Shown: piece by piece, positions 9,396 through 17,570 of the stretch
How positions within the stretch are numbered: position 1 is the first letter of the stretch
Layout: every line of letters begins with the position of its first letter
Assembly: GCF_001422445.1 (NCBI RefSeq)
Contig: NZ_LMNA01000001.1
Span: 3,116-67,115 of the forward strand
DNA length: 64,000 bases
Direction: 5' to 3'
Origin: Pseudorhodoferax sp. Leaf274
GTDB lineage: Bacteria > Pseudomonadota > Gammaproteobacteria > Burkholderiales > Burkholderiaceae_C
Notes under the pieces: model-generated
What the model was told of the DNA's origin: nothing
Database searches by the model: none
Seen by the model: the letters and a program-made list of their open reading frames with translations, nothing else
Position numbers and translations under genes: made by a program

Positions 9396-11234
9396 ATGTC
9401 TGAGTTCACCACGAGACCGGAGATCACCGGCACCTTCGGCGTCGCATCATCCACGCACTGGCTTGCGTCGCAGACGGCGATGGGTGTTTTGGAACGCGGT
9501 GGCAACGCCTTCGATGCGGCTGTCGCCGGAGGCTTCGTGCTGCAGGTGGCCGAGCCGCACCTGAACGGTCCGGGCGGCGAGGTCCCGCTGCTGATCTGGA
9601 GCGAGCGGGAGCAGTGTGCCAGCGTGCTGTGCGGCCAGGGGCCTGCGCCTGCGCTCGCATCGCCCGCGCAGTTCCGGGCGTTGGGTGTGGAGCAGGTGCC
9701 CGGCATCGGGCTGTTGCCAGCAACCGTCCCCGGTGCCTTCGGCGCCTGGCTCACGATGCTGCGCGACCACGGTACATGGACGCTTGCACAGGTGCTGCAG
9801 CCGGCGATCCGCTACGCGCGCGATGGCCTGCCTTTGGTCGCCCGGGGCGTGCAGGCCATCCTCGCCGTCGAGCAGCTCTTCCGCAGCGAGTGGCACAGCT
9901 CGGCCAGGGTGTGGCTGCCGGGCGGGCAGGTGCCACAGCCTGGCGCGCTGTTCTCCAACCCGGCGGTCGCCGCCACCTACGAGCGCATCCTGGCCGAAGC
10001 CGAAGCACAAGGTCGCGGCACCAGGGAGCGCGAGATAGATGCCGCACTCGACGTCTGGTACCGCGGCTTCGTGGCGCGGGAGATCGATGCGTTTTACACA
10101 CACGAGGCTGTCATGGACACGACGGGTCGCCGCAACACGGGCCTGCTGCGCTACGCCGACATGGCGCAGTGGCAGCCGACCTATGAGGCGCCGGCCACCA
10201 CCGACTTCGGGCGCTACACGGTGGCCAAGTGCGGTGCCTGGTCGCAAGGCCCGGTGTTCCTGCAGCAGATGGCGATGCTGCGGCATGCCGACCTCGGCAA
10301 AACAGGCAGCAACGCCCCTGCATTCGTGCACGCCGTCGTGGAGTCCGCCAAGCTTGCGCTCGCCGATCGCCTGGCCTGGTACGGCGACCCGCGCGTCGCA
10401 GACGTGCCGCTGCAGGCCTTGCTTTCAGACGACTACGCCCGCCAGCGGCTTGCGCTTGTGACAGCACAGGCATCGACCCAACTGCGGCCCGGCGCGCCCG
10501 GCGGACGCGTACCACGGCTTCCCGATCTCGGCGTGGCCGATCGCACCCTGGCCGTGTCCGAGACCCGCTTCGGCATCGGCGAGCCCACCTTTGCAGCGCT
10601 GCCCCCGGTGGGTGAATGGATCGCGCGTGAAGTCTTCGTGGGCGACACCTGCCACCTCAGCGTCATCGACCGCCAGGGCAACATGGTCGCGGCCACACCG
10701 TCCGGTGGCTGGCTTTCGTCGAGCCCGGTCATCCCCGCGCTGGGCTTCTCGCTCAACACGCGCCTGCAGATGACGTGGCTGGACGATGGCGTGCCGGGGC
10801 AACTGCAGCCCGGCAAACGGCCGTCCACCACGCTTTCACCGGGCATGGTGCTCCGCGACGGCAAGCCGTACATGGTGTTCGGCACGCCCGGCGGCGACCA
10901 GCAGGACCAATGGACCGTGACCTTCCTGCTGCGCCACATACTGTTCGGGCTGAACCTCCAGGAAGCCATCGATGCGCCGTCCTGGCACGTGGACCATTCA
11001 CCGGCGTCGTTCTGGCCACGCTCGGTCAAGCTCAACGAATTGGCCGTGGAGTCCAGACTGGGCGCCGAGACCATTGCCGCACTGCGCGCTGCCGGTCACA
11101 ACGTGAAGGTCGGCGAAGCCTGGTCGGAAGGTCGCATTTCCGCATGCACACAGCAGCTCGATGGAACGGGGCGTCGCGTGCTGCGCGCCGCCGCCAACCC
11201 GCGAGGCATGCAGGGCTATGCCGTCGGCAGGTAA
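9396..11234 (+). CDS. Gamma-glutamyltransferase-family Ntn-hydrolase
   Basis: A 612-aa member of the gamma-glutamyltranspeptidase family, which self-cleaves to expose a threonine nucleophile and cleaves or transfers gamma-glutamyl or acyl groups. The large-subunit opening motif is present (ASSTHWLASQTAMGVLERGGNAFDAAV). The processing site is GDTCHLSVID with Thr418 aligned to the E. coli nucleophile, and the small subunit continues with GNMVAATPSGGW and the glycine-rich FGTPGGDQQ. No N-terminal signal peptide is evident, so it is probably cytoplasmic, unlike classical periplasmic GGT. It lies 30 bp after the Bug receptor. Cephalosporin-acylase-like or oxamate-amidohydrolase-like activity is also possible. 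Confidence 0.88.
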   Translation: MSEFTTRPEITGTFGVASSTHWLASQTAMGVLERGGNAFDAAVAGGFVLQVAEPHLNGPGGEVPLLIWSEREQCASVLCGQGPAPALASPAQFRALGVEQVPGIGLLPATVPGAFGAWLTMLRDHGTWTLAQVLQPAIRYARDGLPLVARGVQAILAVEQLFRSEWHSSARVWLPGGQVPQPGALFSNPAVAATYERILAEAEAQGRGTREREIDAALDVWYRGFVAREIDAFYTHEAVMDTTGRRNTGLLRYADMAQWQPTYEAPATTDFGRYTVAKCGAWSQGPVFLQQMAMLRHADLGKTGSNAPAFVHAVVESAKLALADRLAWYGDPRVADVPLQALLSDDYARQRLALVTAQASTQLRPGAPGGRVPRLPDLGVADRTLAVSETRFGIGEPTFAALPPVGEWIAREVFVGDTCHLSVIDRQGNMVAATPSGGWLSSSPVIPALGFSLNTRLQMTWLDDGVPGQLQPGKRPSTTLSPGMVLRDGKPYMVFGTPGGDQQDQWTVTFLLRHILFGLNLQEAIDAPSWHVDHSPASFWPRSVKLNELAVESRLGAETIAALRAAGHNVKVGEAWSEGRISACTQQLDGTGRRVLRAAANPRGMQGYAVGR

Positions 11235-11332
11235 GCCCACGACACCGCCAACCGGACAGCTGTTCGCTTCCCCTGCTCCGCTGCCACCTCCAATACCTCA
11301 ACCACCCTTTGACATTCACACCACTACCCACC

Positions 11333-11797
11333 ATGTCGATAGAAGAACGCATCGCCCGCGCGGGCATCGAGATCCCCCACCTGGACATTCCGGCGGCCGC
11401 CTACAGGCCATATGTGTTGCACGGCGGTCTACTTGCGATTTCAGGACAGCTGCCACTGCACCAGGCGAAACCAACTGCGACTGGCGCTGTGCCGAGCATG
11501 GTGTCGGTGGCCGAGGCCAAGCACGCAGCGCGGCAATGTGCCATCAACGTATTGGCCTGGGCACGTCACGCATGTCAAGGCGATTGGGACCGCATCGAGC
11601 GGGTCTTGCGCGTCGGGGGATACGTGGTCACGTCCGAGGGCTACTTCAATGCACCCGAGATCATCAACGCCGCGTCCGAACTGATCACAGAGGTTCTCGG
11701 CGAGCGAGGTACGCATGCCCGCGTCGCGATGGGCGTGGCCAGCCTGCCCATGAATGTCTCCGTTGAGGTCGAGGCCATGCTGGCGGTACGCGCATGA
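11333..11797 (+). CDS. RidA/YjgF-family protein
   Basis: A 154-aa protein of the RidA/YjgF/YER057c family; members deaminate reactive enamine/imine intermediates or act in degradation pathways. Diagnostic segments are LLAISGQLP near residue 35, WDRIERVLRVGGYVVTSEGYF in the middle, and the C-terminal THARVAMGVASLPMNVSVEVEAML, which holds the active-site arginine region. The open frame runs far upstream but homology begins at the ATG at 11333. It follows the GGT-like gene by about 100 bp and overlaps the next gene by ATGA. The length fits the longer RidA branch rather than the 128-aa archetype. Confidence 0.9.
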   Translation: MSIEERIARAGIEIPHLDIPAAAYRPYVLHGGLLAISGQLPLHQAKPTATGAVPSMVSVAEAKHAARQCAINVLAWARHACQGDWDRIERVLRVGGYVVTSEGYFNAPEIINAASELITEVLGERGTHARVAMGVASLPMNVSVEVEAMLAVRA

Positions 11798-12438
11798 GCC
11801 ATCAAACTCCGCCTGATGGTGCGGCTGCACCCGCATTCCTGAACAACACCATGCGCCGCACGGATTTGGCCTGGTCGGACTGGCCAGCGATCCGCGCATT
11901 CCTGCGTGACGAGATGATCTGCCGCGTCGCGATCCATGACGACCCGTTTCCTTACGTGGTAGCCCAAAGCTTCACGTTCCTCGAGGATCGCTTCCTGATC
12001 CACTGCTCCAGGTTTGGGAAGATGGCAGAACTGCTGCGCGCCAATCCGAATGTGACCATCGAGGTGGACCGGCCGGTCGCTTTGCTGAAGGCCCCCAAGG
12101 GACAGAACACCAGCCTGGAGTATTACAGCGTCATCGCGCGCTGCGAGCTGAGGACGAAGCAACAGATCGATGAGATTCGTCCGCACCAGTACCTTGCACT
12201 CGACAAGTTTCGCCCCGAGAAGGACTACACGCCGCTGGAGGATGGCGCGCTGCAGCAGATCGTCGCATTCGAAGGCCAGGTCAAGCACATGTCGGCGAAG
12301 AAGCGGATCCTGTCGGACGGCCAGTATTCGCCGCCGGGGCAACCTCGCGCGCCTTACCTGCGCTACGCCTTTGCCGAGGGAGCCGTCATGTCCGCCCTGC
12401 CTGATGACGCTTTCGACCGGGATCGCTTCAAGAAGTGA
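11794..12438 (+). CDS. PNPOx-like flavin-binding split-barrel protein
   Basis: A 214-aa protein of the pyridoxamine-5'-phosphate-oxidase-like split-barrel superfamily. These proteins usually bind FMN, F420 or heme and reduce or oxidise small molecules. Visible features are an N-terminal RAFLRDEMICRVAIHDDPFPYVV strand pair, the FLIHCSRFGKMAELLRANPNVTIEV core typical of the NimA-like group, and a basic C-terminal end. Its start overlaps the RidA stop by 4 bp (ATGA), so the two are translationally coupled. It closes the Bug-GGT-RidA cluster. The substrate is unknown. Confidence 0.75.
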   Translation: MSHQTPPDGAAAPAFLNNTMRRTDLAWSDWPAIRAFLRDEMICRVAIHDDPFPYVVAQSFTFLEDRFLIHCSRFGKMAELLRANPNVTIEVDRPVALLKAPKGQNTSLEYYSVIARCELRTKQQIDEIRPHQYLALDKFRPEKDYTPLEDGALQQIVAFEGQVKHMSAKKRILSDGQYSPPGQPRAPYLRYAFAEGAVMSALPDDAFDRDRFKK

Positions 12439-12793
12439 CAGCGATGCGCAACCATGTACATGCCGCAAACAAGACTCGCAGGTGATTGGAGCCACCTATC
12501 TGCATCCGACTTGTCGCCGCATCCGGCCGCAAGGAGGCCCTGCGTCTGCGAACAGTTGGAAGCCCGGAACCTGCCTGTGACCAGAGATTCGTCCTCGCCG
12601 GCTCCAGCCGATCGGAGCGTTGGCGGCGTCAGACAGCTACGGGCACGAATCCAAGCAAGGCGATTCGGCGACCGGCGACCATTTGAAAGGTCGTGGTCCT
12701 CGGTCTCGATGGATACCAAATGCCCTGGGCGCAGAGGCGTTGCTCGAGGACGTCCTCGTAGAAGCTTAACCCCGCACCCTCATGATGGTGCCG
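12439..12793. other. 355-bp gap without a supported gene
   Basis: This lies between the convergent flavoprotein and H-NS-like genes. Open frames here are short, without motif or ribosome site. It marks the left edge of the region I read as a mobile-element scar. Confidence 0.4.
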
Positions 12794-13246
12794 TCAGGCC
12801 TTCAGCTCATCAAGCGTCTTCCCACCGGCCAGTGCCTCGGTAAACCATCGTGGCTTCGGGCCGAATCCCGACCAGCTGTTGCCGGCATCATCCTTGAATT
12901 TGATACCTCCCGCTCCAGCGCGAGTCTTCTTGGCTGGCGCGGCAGCTGCTGAAGAAACTTCTGCCGGATCACCGATGGCCTGGTCGGAGGTTCCCTTGGC
13001 GGGTCGACCTGCCTTGGGCGACTTGCCACGTTTCCCCGCCGGCCCTTGTGCACCGAGACCGAGTTCGGCGGCCGTCAGGCTGTAATAGGCGATCGCCTCC
13101 TTGATCCTTTCGACGACCCCGGCCTTCTCGCTGGCGATGATCGAAGCAGCGCGCTCTTTGAGTTTTGCGATCTCCTGATCGATCTCTTTGAGGGTCTGCG
13201 TGGGTTCGACCATCGAAGGCTTGGCGGAAGTGCGGCGGTTCTTCAT
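12794..13246 (-). CDS. H-NS-family nucleoid-associated protein
   Basis: A 150-aa H-NS/BpH3-like DNA-binding protein. The N-terminal half is a charged helix suited to oligomerisation (TLKEIDQEIAKLKERAASII). A basic Lys/Ala/Pro linker follows, and the C terminus has the H-NS DNA-binding signature FKDDAGNSWSGFGPKPRWF, equivalent to the YRD-GNTWSGRG-PRWL consensus. Such proteins silence AT-rich or foreign DNA. It is about 50 aa longer than the smallest family members because of the linker. The start at 13246 (MKNRRTSAKP) is chosen over 13213 without strong ribosome-site support. It sits next to plasmid-partition-type genes, consistent with a mobile-element origin. Confidence 0.85.
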   Translation of the reverse strand: MKNRRTSAKPSMVEPTQTLKEIDQEIAKLKERAASIIASEKAGVVERIKEAIAYYSLTAAELGLGAQGPAGKRGKSPKAGRPAKGTSDQAIGDPAEVSSAAAAPAKKTRAGAGGIKFKDDAGNSWSGFGPKPRWFTEALAGGKTLDELKA

Positions 13247-13398
13247 AGGCGTGAATCCAGTAGCGAGTGAGGCACCCAGTCTAATGGACGACGAGGTCGG
13301 TGGTGCCATGGACACTGACCGGCCCGTGCGACTCCTGCTGAAGTGCCACCTCTTCATCGGCCAATGAGTGCCAGGCGAAGCAGAATATCCCGTCAAAC

Positions 13399-13701
13399 TC
13401 ACGAGACCAGTGGTGGCTCGAACAGGGCACGCGTCACCGCCGGTGGGACTTTCGCAAGCTCGCCCCGCTCGACCGGCTCCTTCTCGGCAGTTGCCACACC
13501 GACAGAGGCCACCGCAACCAGCCCCAGGTTCGTTGCAAGTCCATCGTGCGCAAGCGTTCGCAGGCGGGCCACCCTCCTTCGCCCCTTCGCCAGAGCTGCC
13601 AGCGCGTCGTACAACAAGGGATCATCACTTCTGCAAACATCCAACGTCACGCGGATCCGCTCGGCGTTGCCCTGGCCCGACCCATCACTGCTGCGAAGCA
13701 T
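13399..13701 (-). CDS. Small putative partner of the ParM-like protein (StbB/ParR-like position)
   Basis: A 100-aa protein whose start overlaps the end of the actin-like gene by 17 bp, so it is co-translated with it. Residues 16-50 (IRVTLDVCRSDDPLLYDALAALAKGRRRVARLRTL, split here in description as a beta strand followed by a helix and a basic KGRRR turn) resemble ribbon-helix-helix adaptors encoded after StbA/ParM genes. The resemblance is by layout and not a firm family match. It would bind a centromere-like site and link it to the filament. Confidence 0.55.
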   Translation of the reverse strand: MLRSSDGSGQGNAERIRVTLDVCRSDDPLLYDALAALAKGRRRVARLRTLAHDGLATNLGLVAVASVGVATAEKEPVERGELAKVPPAVTRALFEPPLVS

Positions 13702-14704
13702 CGCGTCGGCTTTCCTGAGACTCAGCTTCCACCAGGTTGCTCCCAGCGATCTGGAAGCCTTTCACGTTCGCATACAAGGGCTCCCTGACCACCTGGATCT
13801 TGTGGTTCGGGAACGCCGCCTTGATGGCATCCTTGAACATGAAGGCGCCTCCACCGACGAGGATCACGTTCTGGATGCTGTAGTCCTCGGTGACCCACTC
13901 CATCATCGACGAGACAGCCCGACGCGCGACTGCCCGTGCGGTCGGAAGGATGGGCGTGAGGTCGAACGGCTTCTGGTAGATCAACAGCGACTTGCCGGTA
14001 CGCAACGCCGTGTCGATCGCGGGCAGGTCGCTATACGGTCGTCCGATCTCGCTGCTGATCTCCTGCGCAATGGTCTTGAGCACGTCGGACATTCCCCGGT
14101 TCACGGAGTTGCTGACCTTCATGACCAGGCGCATTCCGCGCGACAGCAGCCAGTCGAAAGTGCGCGAGCCCGGATCGACGATGAGACTCTGCTCATGCTC
14201 GATGGTCCGTTGCTTGTGGTACGCGGCGGTGTAGTACACGAGAGCGCCTTGCGGCTGTGCGAGTGCGATCGCCCTCTTCACCTCTACCGTCTTGCCACCG
14301 CCAAGCTCGTGTACGCCAGTCATCAACCGCTCCAGGAATGCCTTGCGGGCCTGGAACGAAGAGACCGGCAGACCCACCACAAGCAGATCGATCACATCGG
14401 CCTTCATGTAGCTCAGTGCCCCACGGGCCAGCGCCAGATACTCCGGGGTCTCTACGTACTGGTCATGGAGTTGGGTCGCCCGGAAGTTGTCCGCCGCCAG
14501 ATGGACGTCCGGACCGACCTCGTAGTACAGGCCGTCGATCGGAATGGCCACGGTCCTTCGACGTTCCGCCGAGGGCCGGCTGAATGGATCTTTCGCACTG
14601 GTGTAAGCCAGTGAGGGGAAGCACGCGCACCTGATTTCGTTCTCCGAATGCCCCACCACGTACTTCGTGTTTCCGAAACCCACATCGATGGATCTGACGA
14701 CCAT
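13685..14704 (-). CDS. ParM/StbA-like actin homologue (plasmid segregation ATPase)
   Basis: A 339-aa actin-like ATPase of the ParM/StbA (ALP_N) group, which forms filaments that separate plasmid copies. Phosphate-1 is IDVGFGNTKYVVG at the N terminus, phosphate-2 is VDPGSRTFDWLL in the middle, and the adenosine motif is ILVGGGAFMFKDAI near residue 290. The start at 14704 is preceded by AAGGAG at 12 nt; an in-frame ATG at 14800 would add 32 residues without homology. A small overlapping gene follows, as in parMR/stbAB operons. I found no replication or conjugation genes beside it, so it is probably a remnant of an integrated plasmid or ICE. Confidence 0.85.
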   Translation of the reverse strand: MVVRSIDVGFGNTKYVVGHSENEIRCACFPSLAYTSAKDPFSRPSAERRRTVAIPIDGLYYEVGPDVHLAADNFRATQLHDQYVETPEYLALARGALSYMKADVIDLLVVGLPVSSFQARKAFLERLMTGVHELGGGKTVEVKRAIALAQPQGALVYYTAAYHKQRTIEHEQSLIVDPGSRTFDWLLSRGMRLVMKVSNSVNRGMSDVLKTIAQEISSEIGRPYSDLPAIDTALRTGKSLLIYQKPFDLTPILPTARAVARRAVSSMMEWVTEDYSIQNVILVGGGAFMFKDAIKAAFPNHKIQVVREPLYANVKGFQIAGSNLVEAESQESRRDASQQ

Positions 14705-15154
14705 GCTCACGGCGATCTCCTTGTTCAGGACCTGATGTGGAGAGAGTCCGTGACGGCGCCGAGAGATGCAACGGCGAAGACTACCGAAGTTCGCGGCCAT
14801 TTCGGGAGCAGGTCACATGGTGTACGCCAGCGTTCGTCCGCTGCGGACGAGAAACCGGCGAACGCGGCGCTGCAGTTCGAGAGACGTCTTGGCCAAGCTG
14901 TCCACGCCAATGACCTTGGACGGCGCTGCTGTAGTTCAAGAACCCTCCAACCCACGCCCCGGACGGCCGTGTGCTGCGTGGCCACTTCAACATGGCTTCG
15001 AATGCATCGATCGGATCAGGAAGTTCCACCCGGCTTCACAACAGCCTCGTCTAGGTCGCATCTACAACCAGAGGCCGATTGGTCAACTGTCAACCCCCTC
15101 TCAGGCATGGTAGCCAAACATGAGGATGAGGCCTAGAGCGCGCGTGTAGCAAGG

Positions 15155-15173
15155 CTGCGCCGCCACACCGAAA
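15155..15173 (+). repeat. 19-bp direct repeat, copy 1
   Basis: CTGCGCCGCCACACCGAAA occurs here in non-coding DNA and again, in the same orientation, at 16645-16663 exactly at the integrase/KamA fusion point. The flanks differ on both sides of both copies. Confidence 0.7.
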
Positions 15174-15315
15174 GCCCCGCATGCGTCTTGACGCCATATT
15201 CCAGGCGTAGTCCACTCAAGTCTCCCGAAGGCTCCTGGCCTTGGCTCCCGTCGGTGGAGCCCACTCAGGCGTTGCGGTCGTTACCCGCCCTTCAAGTCCC
15301 GGCCCTGAGCCGTGT

Positions 15316-15341
15316 TGAGCACTGCCATCGAGCAGTGCTCA
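15316..15341. repeat. 10-bp perfect inverted repeat
   Basis: TGAGCACTGC (15316-15325) and GCAGTGCTCA (15332-15341) flank a 6-nt loop. There is no T-run on either side, so it is not a standard terminator. It may be a protein-binding palindrome or a structured RNA hairpin in the region between the partition and integrase genes. Confidence 0.6.
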
Positions 15342-15855
15342 GGAGAGTTCATTCGTAGTGAATGCCTGCGACTACCAGCCCACGCGGCTGGGCGATCTTC
15401 CAGGTCGTGCGCAGTGCACGCAGAGCCAATTGCAGGGCACGCGATGCCCATGCCAATGTTCCCGCCACCCTTCGAGCACGCCCTATGCGCGGTACACGGT
15501 TGTGTTTGCCCTGTCGGGCTCCACGTGTGCCTCCGCTCGGACATCTGACGCTCCCTGGCCACGGTCAGGGGAGCTACCCGGCAGATGGGTGGCGCTACGA
15601 AACAAGCACTGATCCTGCAGATGTGCCCCGGCGAGACCGAGGCGCAGCGCACAGACCCCAGAGGCTGTGGCGCACCAACCCTGTCCGGTGCGGAAACGTA
15701 CCAACAGGACGGATCAAACCGTTTTCATTTTTAAGAACGACCGAGCCGTCGCGATGCGCCGGCAATTCCGGGTGGGCACCGTGCGATGTGGCCGCGCACG
15801 GTAAGCGCTTGAAACGGCTGCAGCCGAAGCTGGCAAGGGAACCGCCAGCCCTGGT

Positions 15856-17493
15856 ATGTCCAAAGGTGCCCACCCCGCAACCACTGCGCAGTCGGGAACT
15901 GCGCCGCCGAACATGGAGTTCAAGATGCCTTCCATCTTCCACATGGCCTCTGCCACCAAGTCCCGCCCAGCCACCAAGCGCTCCATTGCGGCAGACCGGC
16001 CCAGCTCACGCCGCGCGGCCTGGGCAGGCTTGAGCGCCATCGACATCCTCAGGCGCCATCCCCCTGGCTCCATGGCACCGGAGCGCGTGCTGGAGATGCT
16101 GCTGGACTTGTTCAACGGGCAGCACACCGCCAAGCACAAAAGCGTGTCCCACAAGACGCGGCACGACCGCGCAGTATTCCTGCGCCGCTTCCTGCGAGAA
16201 CTGCGAAGCAAGGGTGGTTTCGCCACTCTTCCCGATCCGCGCAACATCGGCGGTCGGCACATCCAGGCCACCGTGGACCTGTGGCGCAAGGACGGTCTGG
16301 CGGCAGCCACCATCCAGACTTACTTCAGCTTCCTGCGCGGCCTGGCCCAATGGGTTGGCAAGCCCGGCATGGTGCTACAGCCGGCCGCGTACGGGCTGGC
16401 TCCGCAGCAGTACCAGCGCCGGGAGACCGCGCAGCGGGACCGGACCTGGACCGGAGCGGGCATCGACATCGACCCGCTGATCGATGAGGTCTGCGCCCGC
16501 GATCAGCATGTGGGGGCGGCGCTGCGCTTGATCCGCGCGTTCGGGCTGCGCCGCAAGGAAGCAGTGATGATGCGCCCGCACGCCTGTGTCGTGCCGTTCG
16601 AAGCCACTGGGTTGCCCCTGGATCGCAAGAAGGCGGACACCTACCTGCGCCGCCACACCGAAACCACCGACCTTCTGGTCACCGGCGGCGATCCGCTCGT
16701 GATGAATGCGCGCTCGCTGGCCGAGTACCTCGATCCCGTGCTGGCACCAGACCTGGCCCACGTGCAGAGCATCCGCATCGGCACCAAGTCTGTCGCCTAC
16801 TGGCCACAGCGCTTCGTCTCGGATAAAGACGCCGACGAACTGCTGCGCCTGTTCGAGCGCACCGTCGCCGCAGGCCGCAACCTGGCGCTGATGGCGCACT
16901 ACAGCCATCCCCGTGAGCTGCAGCAGCCGGTCGCGCAGCAAGCCCTTCGCCGCATCATCGCCACGGGGGCGACGGTGCGCATCCAGGCGCCACTCATCCG
17001 CCATGTCAACGAGGACCCTGCGTGCTGGTCGGAGTTGTGGACCACCGGAGTCCGCCTGGGAGCAACGCCCTACTACATGTTCGTCGAGCGTGACACCGGG
17101 CCGAGCAGCTACTTCAAGCTACCGCTCGTAAAAGCCTACGAGGTGTTCCAGCAAGCCTACCGCTCGGTGTCGGGACTGGCGCGCACGGTCCGCGGGCCCT
17201 CCATGAGCGCCTTCCCGGGCAAGGTCATGGTGGATGGCATCGTCGAGTTGGGCGGCGAGAAGCTCCTTGCCCTCCAGTTCCTGCAGGCACGCAACCCGCT
17301 CTGGGTGCGCCGCCCCTTCTACGCCAAGTTCGATGCCGGCGCGAGCTGGCTGGACGAACTGCGCCCCGCCTTCGGCGAGCAATTCTTCTTCGAGCAGGAA
17401 ATGCAAGCGGAGTTGCCCGACGTCGCCCAGCCCATCGCGTTCCACACGAGCACGCGGTCGGCCCACAGCGCAACCGACCGGCATCCCTGCTGA
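15856..17493 (+). pseudogene. Chimera: N-terminal half of a tyrosine-recombinase-like integrase fused in frame to the C-terminal half of a KamA-family enzyme
   Basis: The frame is 545 codons; the ATG at 15925, preceded by GGAG at 6 nt, is the best start (522 aa). Residues up to about 262 (numbering from 15856) are integrase-like: a core-binding region with TYFSFLRGLAQWVGKP, then RLIRAFGLRRKEAVMMRPH, the first catalytic-arginine region. The H-x-x-R box and tyrosine that should follow are absent. From about residue 268 the sequence is KamA (lysine-2,3-aminomutase-like): LLVTGGDPLVM, IRIGTKSVAYWPQRF, MAHYSHPRELQQ, TPYYMFVERDTGPSSYF and the C-terminal MSAFPGKVMVDG. The radical-SAM CxxxCxxC segment, which lies ahead of the GGDPL motif in KamA proteins, is missing. 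Both halves therefore appear inactive as their original enzymes. Confidence 0.8.
16645..16663 (+). repeat. 19-bp direct repeat, copy 2, at the fusion junction
   Basis: The same CTGCGCCGCCACACCGAAA as at 15155-15173. Here it encodes LRRHTE, exactly where integrase-like sequence (DRKKADTY) gives way to KamA-like sequence (TTDLLVTGGDPL). It is either the crossover core or chance microhomology. Confidence 0.65.
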
Positions 17494-17570
17494 CGTCAGT
17501 CGCCACCGATCACCCCGCACGGCGCAACGACCGACGCCGCACACCATCGGCCGCACCGCAGGAGCCAAGC

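Larger units (their letters stand above)
14705..15924. other. 1.2-kb gene-poor stretch between parM-like gene and integrase chimera
   Basis: No coding sequence is supported on either strand; frames are short and broken. It contains the promoter side of the leftward ParM-like gene, one copy of a 19-bp direct repeat (15155-15173), and a 10-bp perfect inverted repeat (15316-15341). Around 15715-15735 there is a short AT-rich patch upstream of the integrase part. The stretch looks like the non-coding end of a mobile element, possibly holding a partition or attachment site. Confidence 0.5.
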
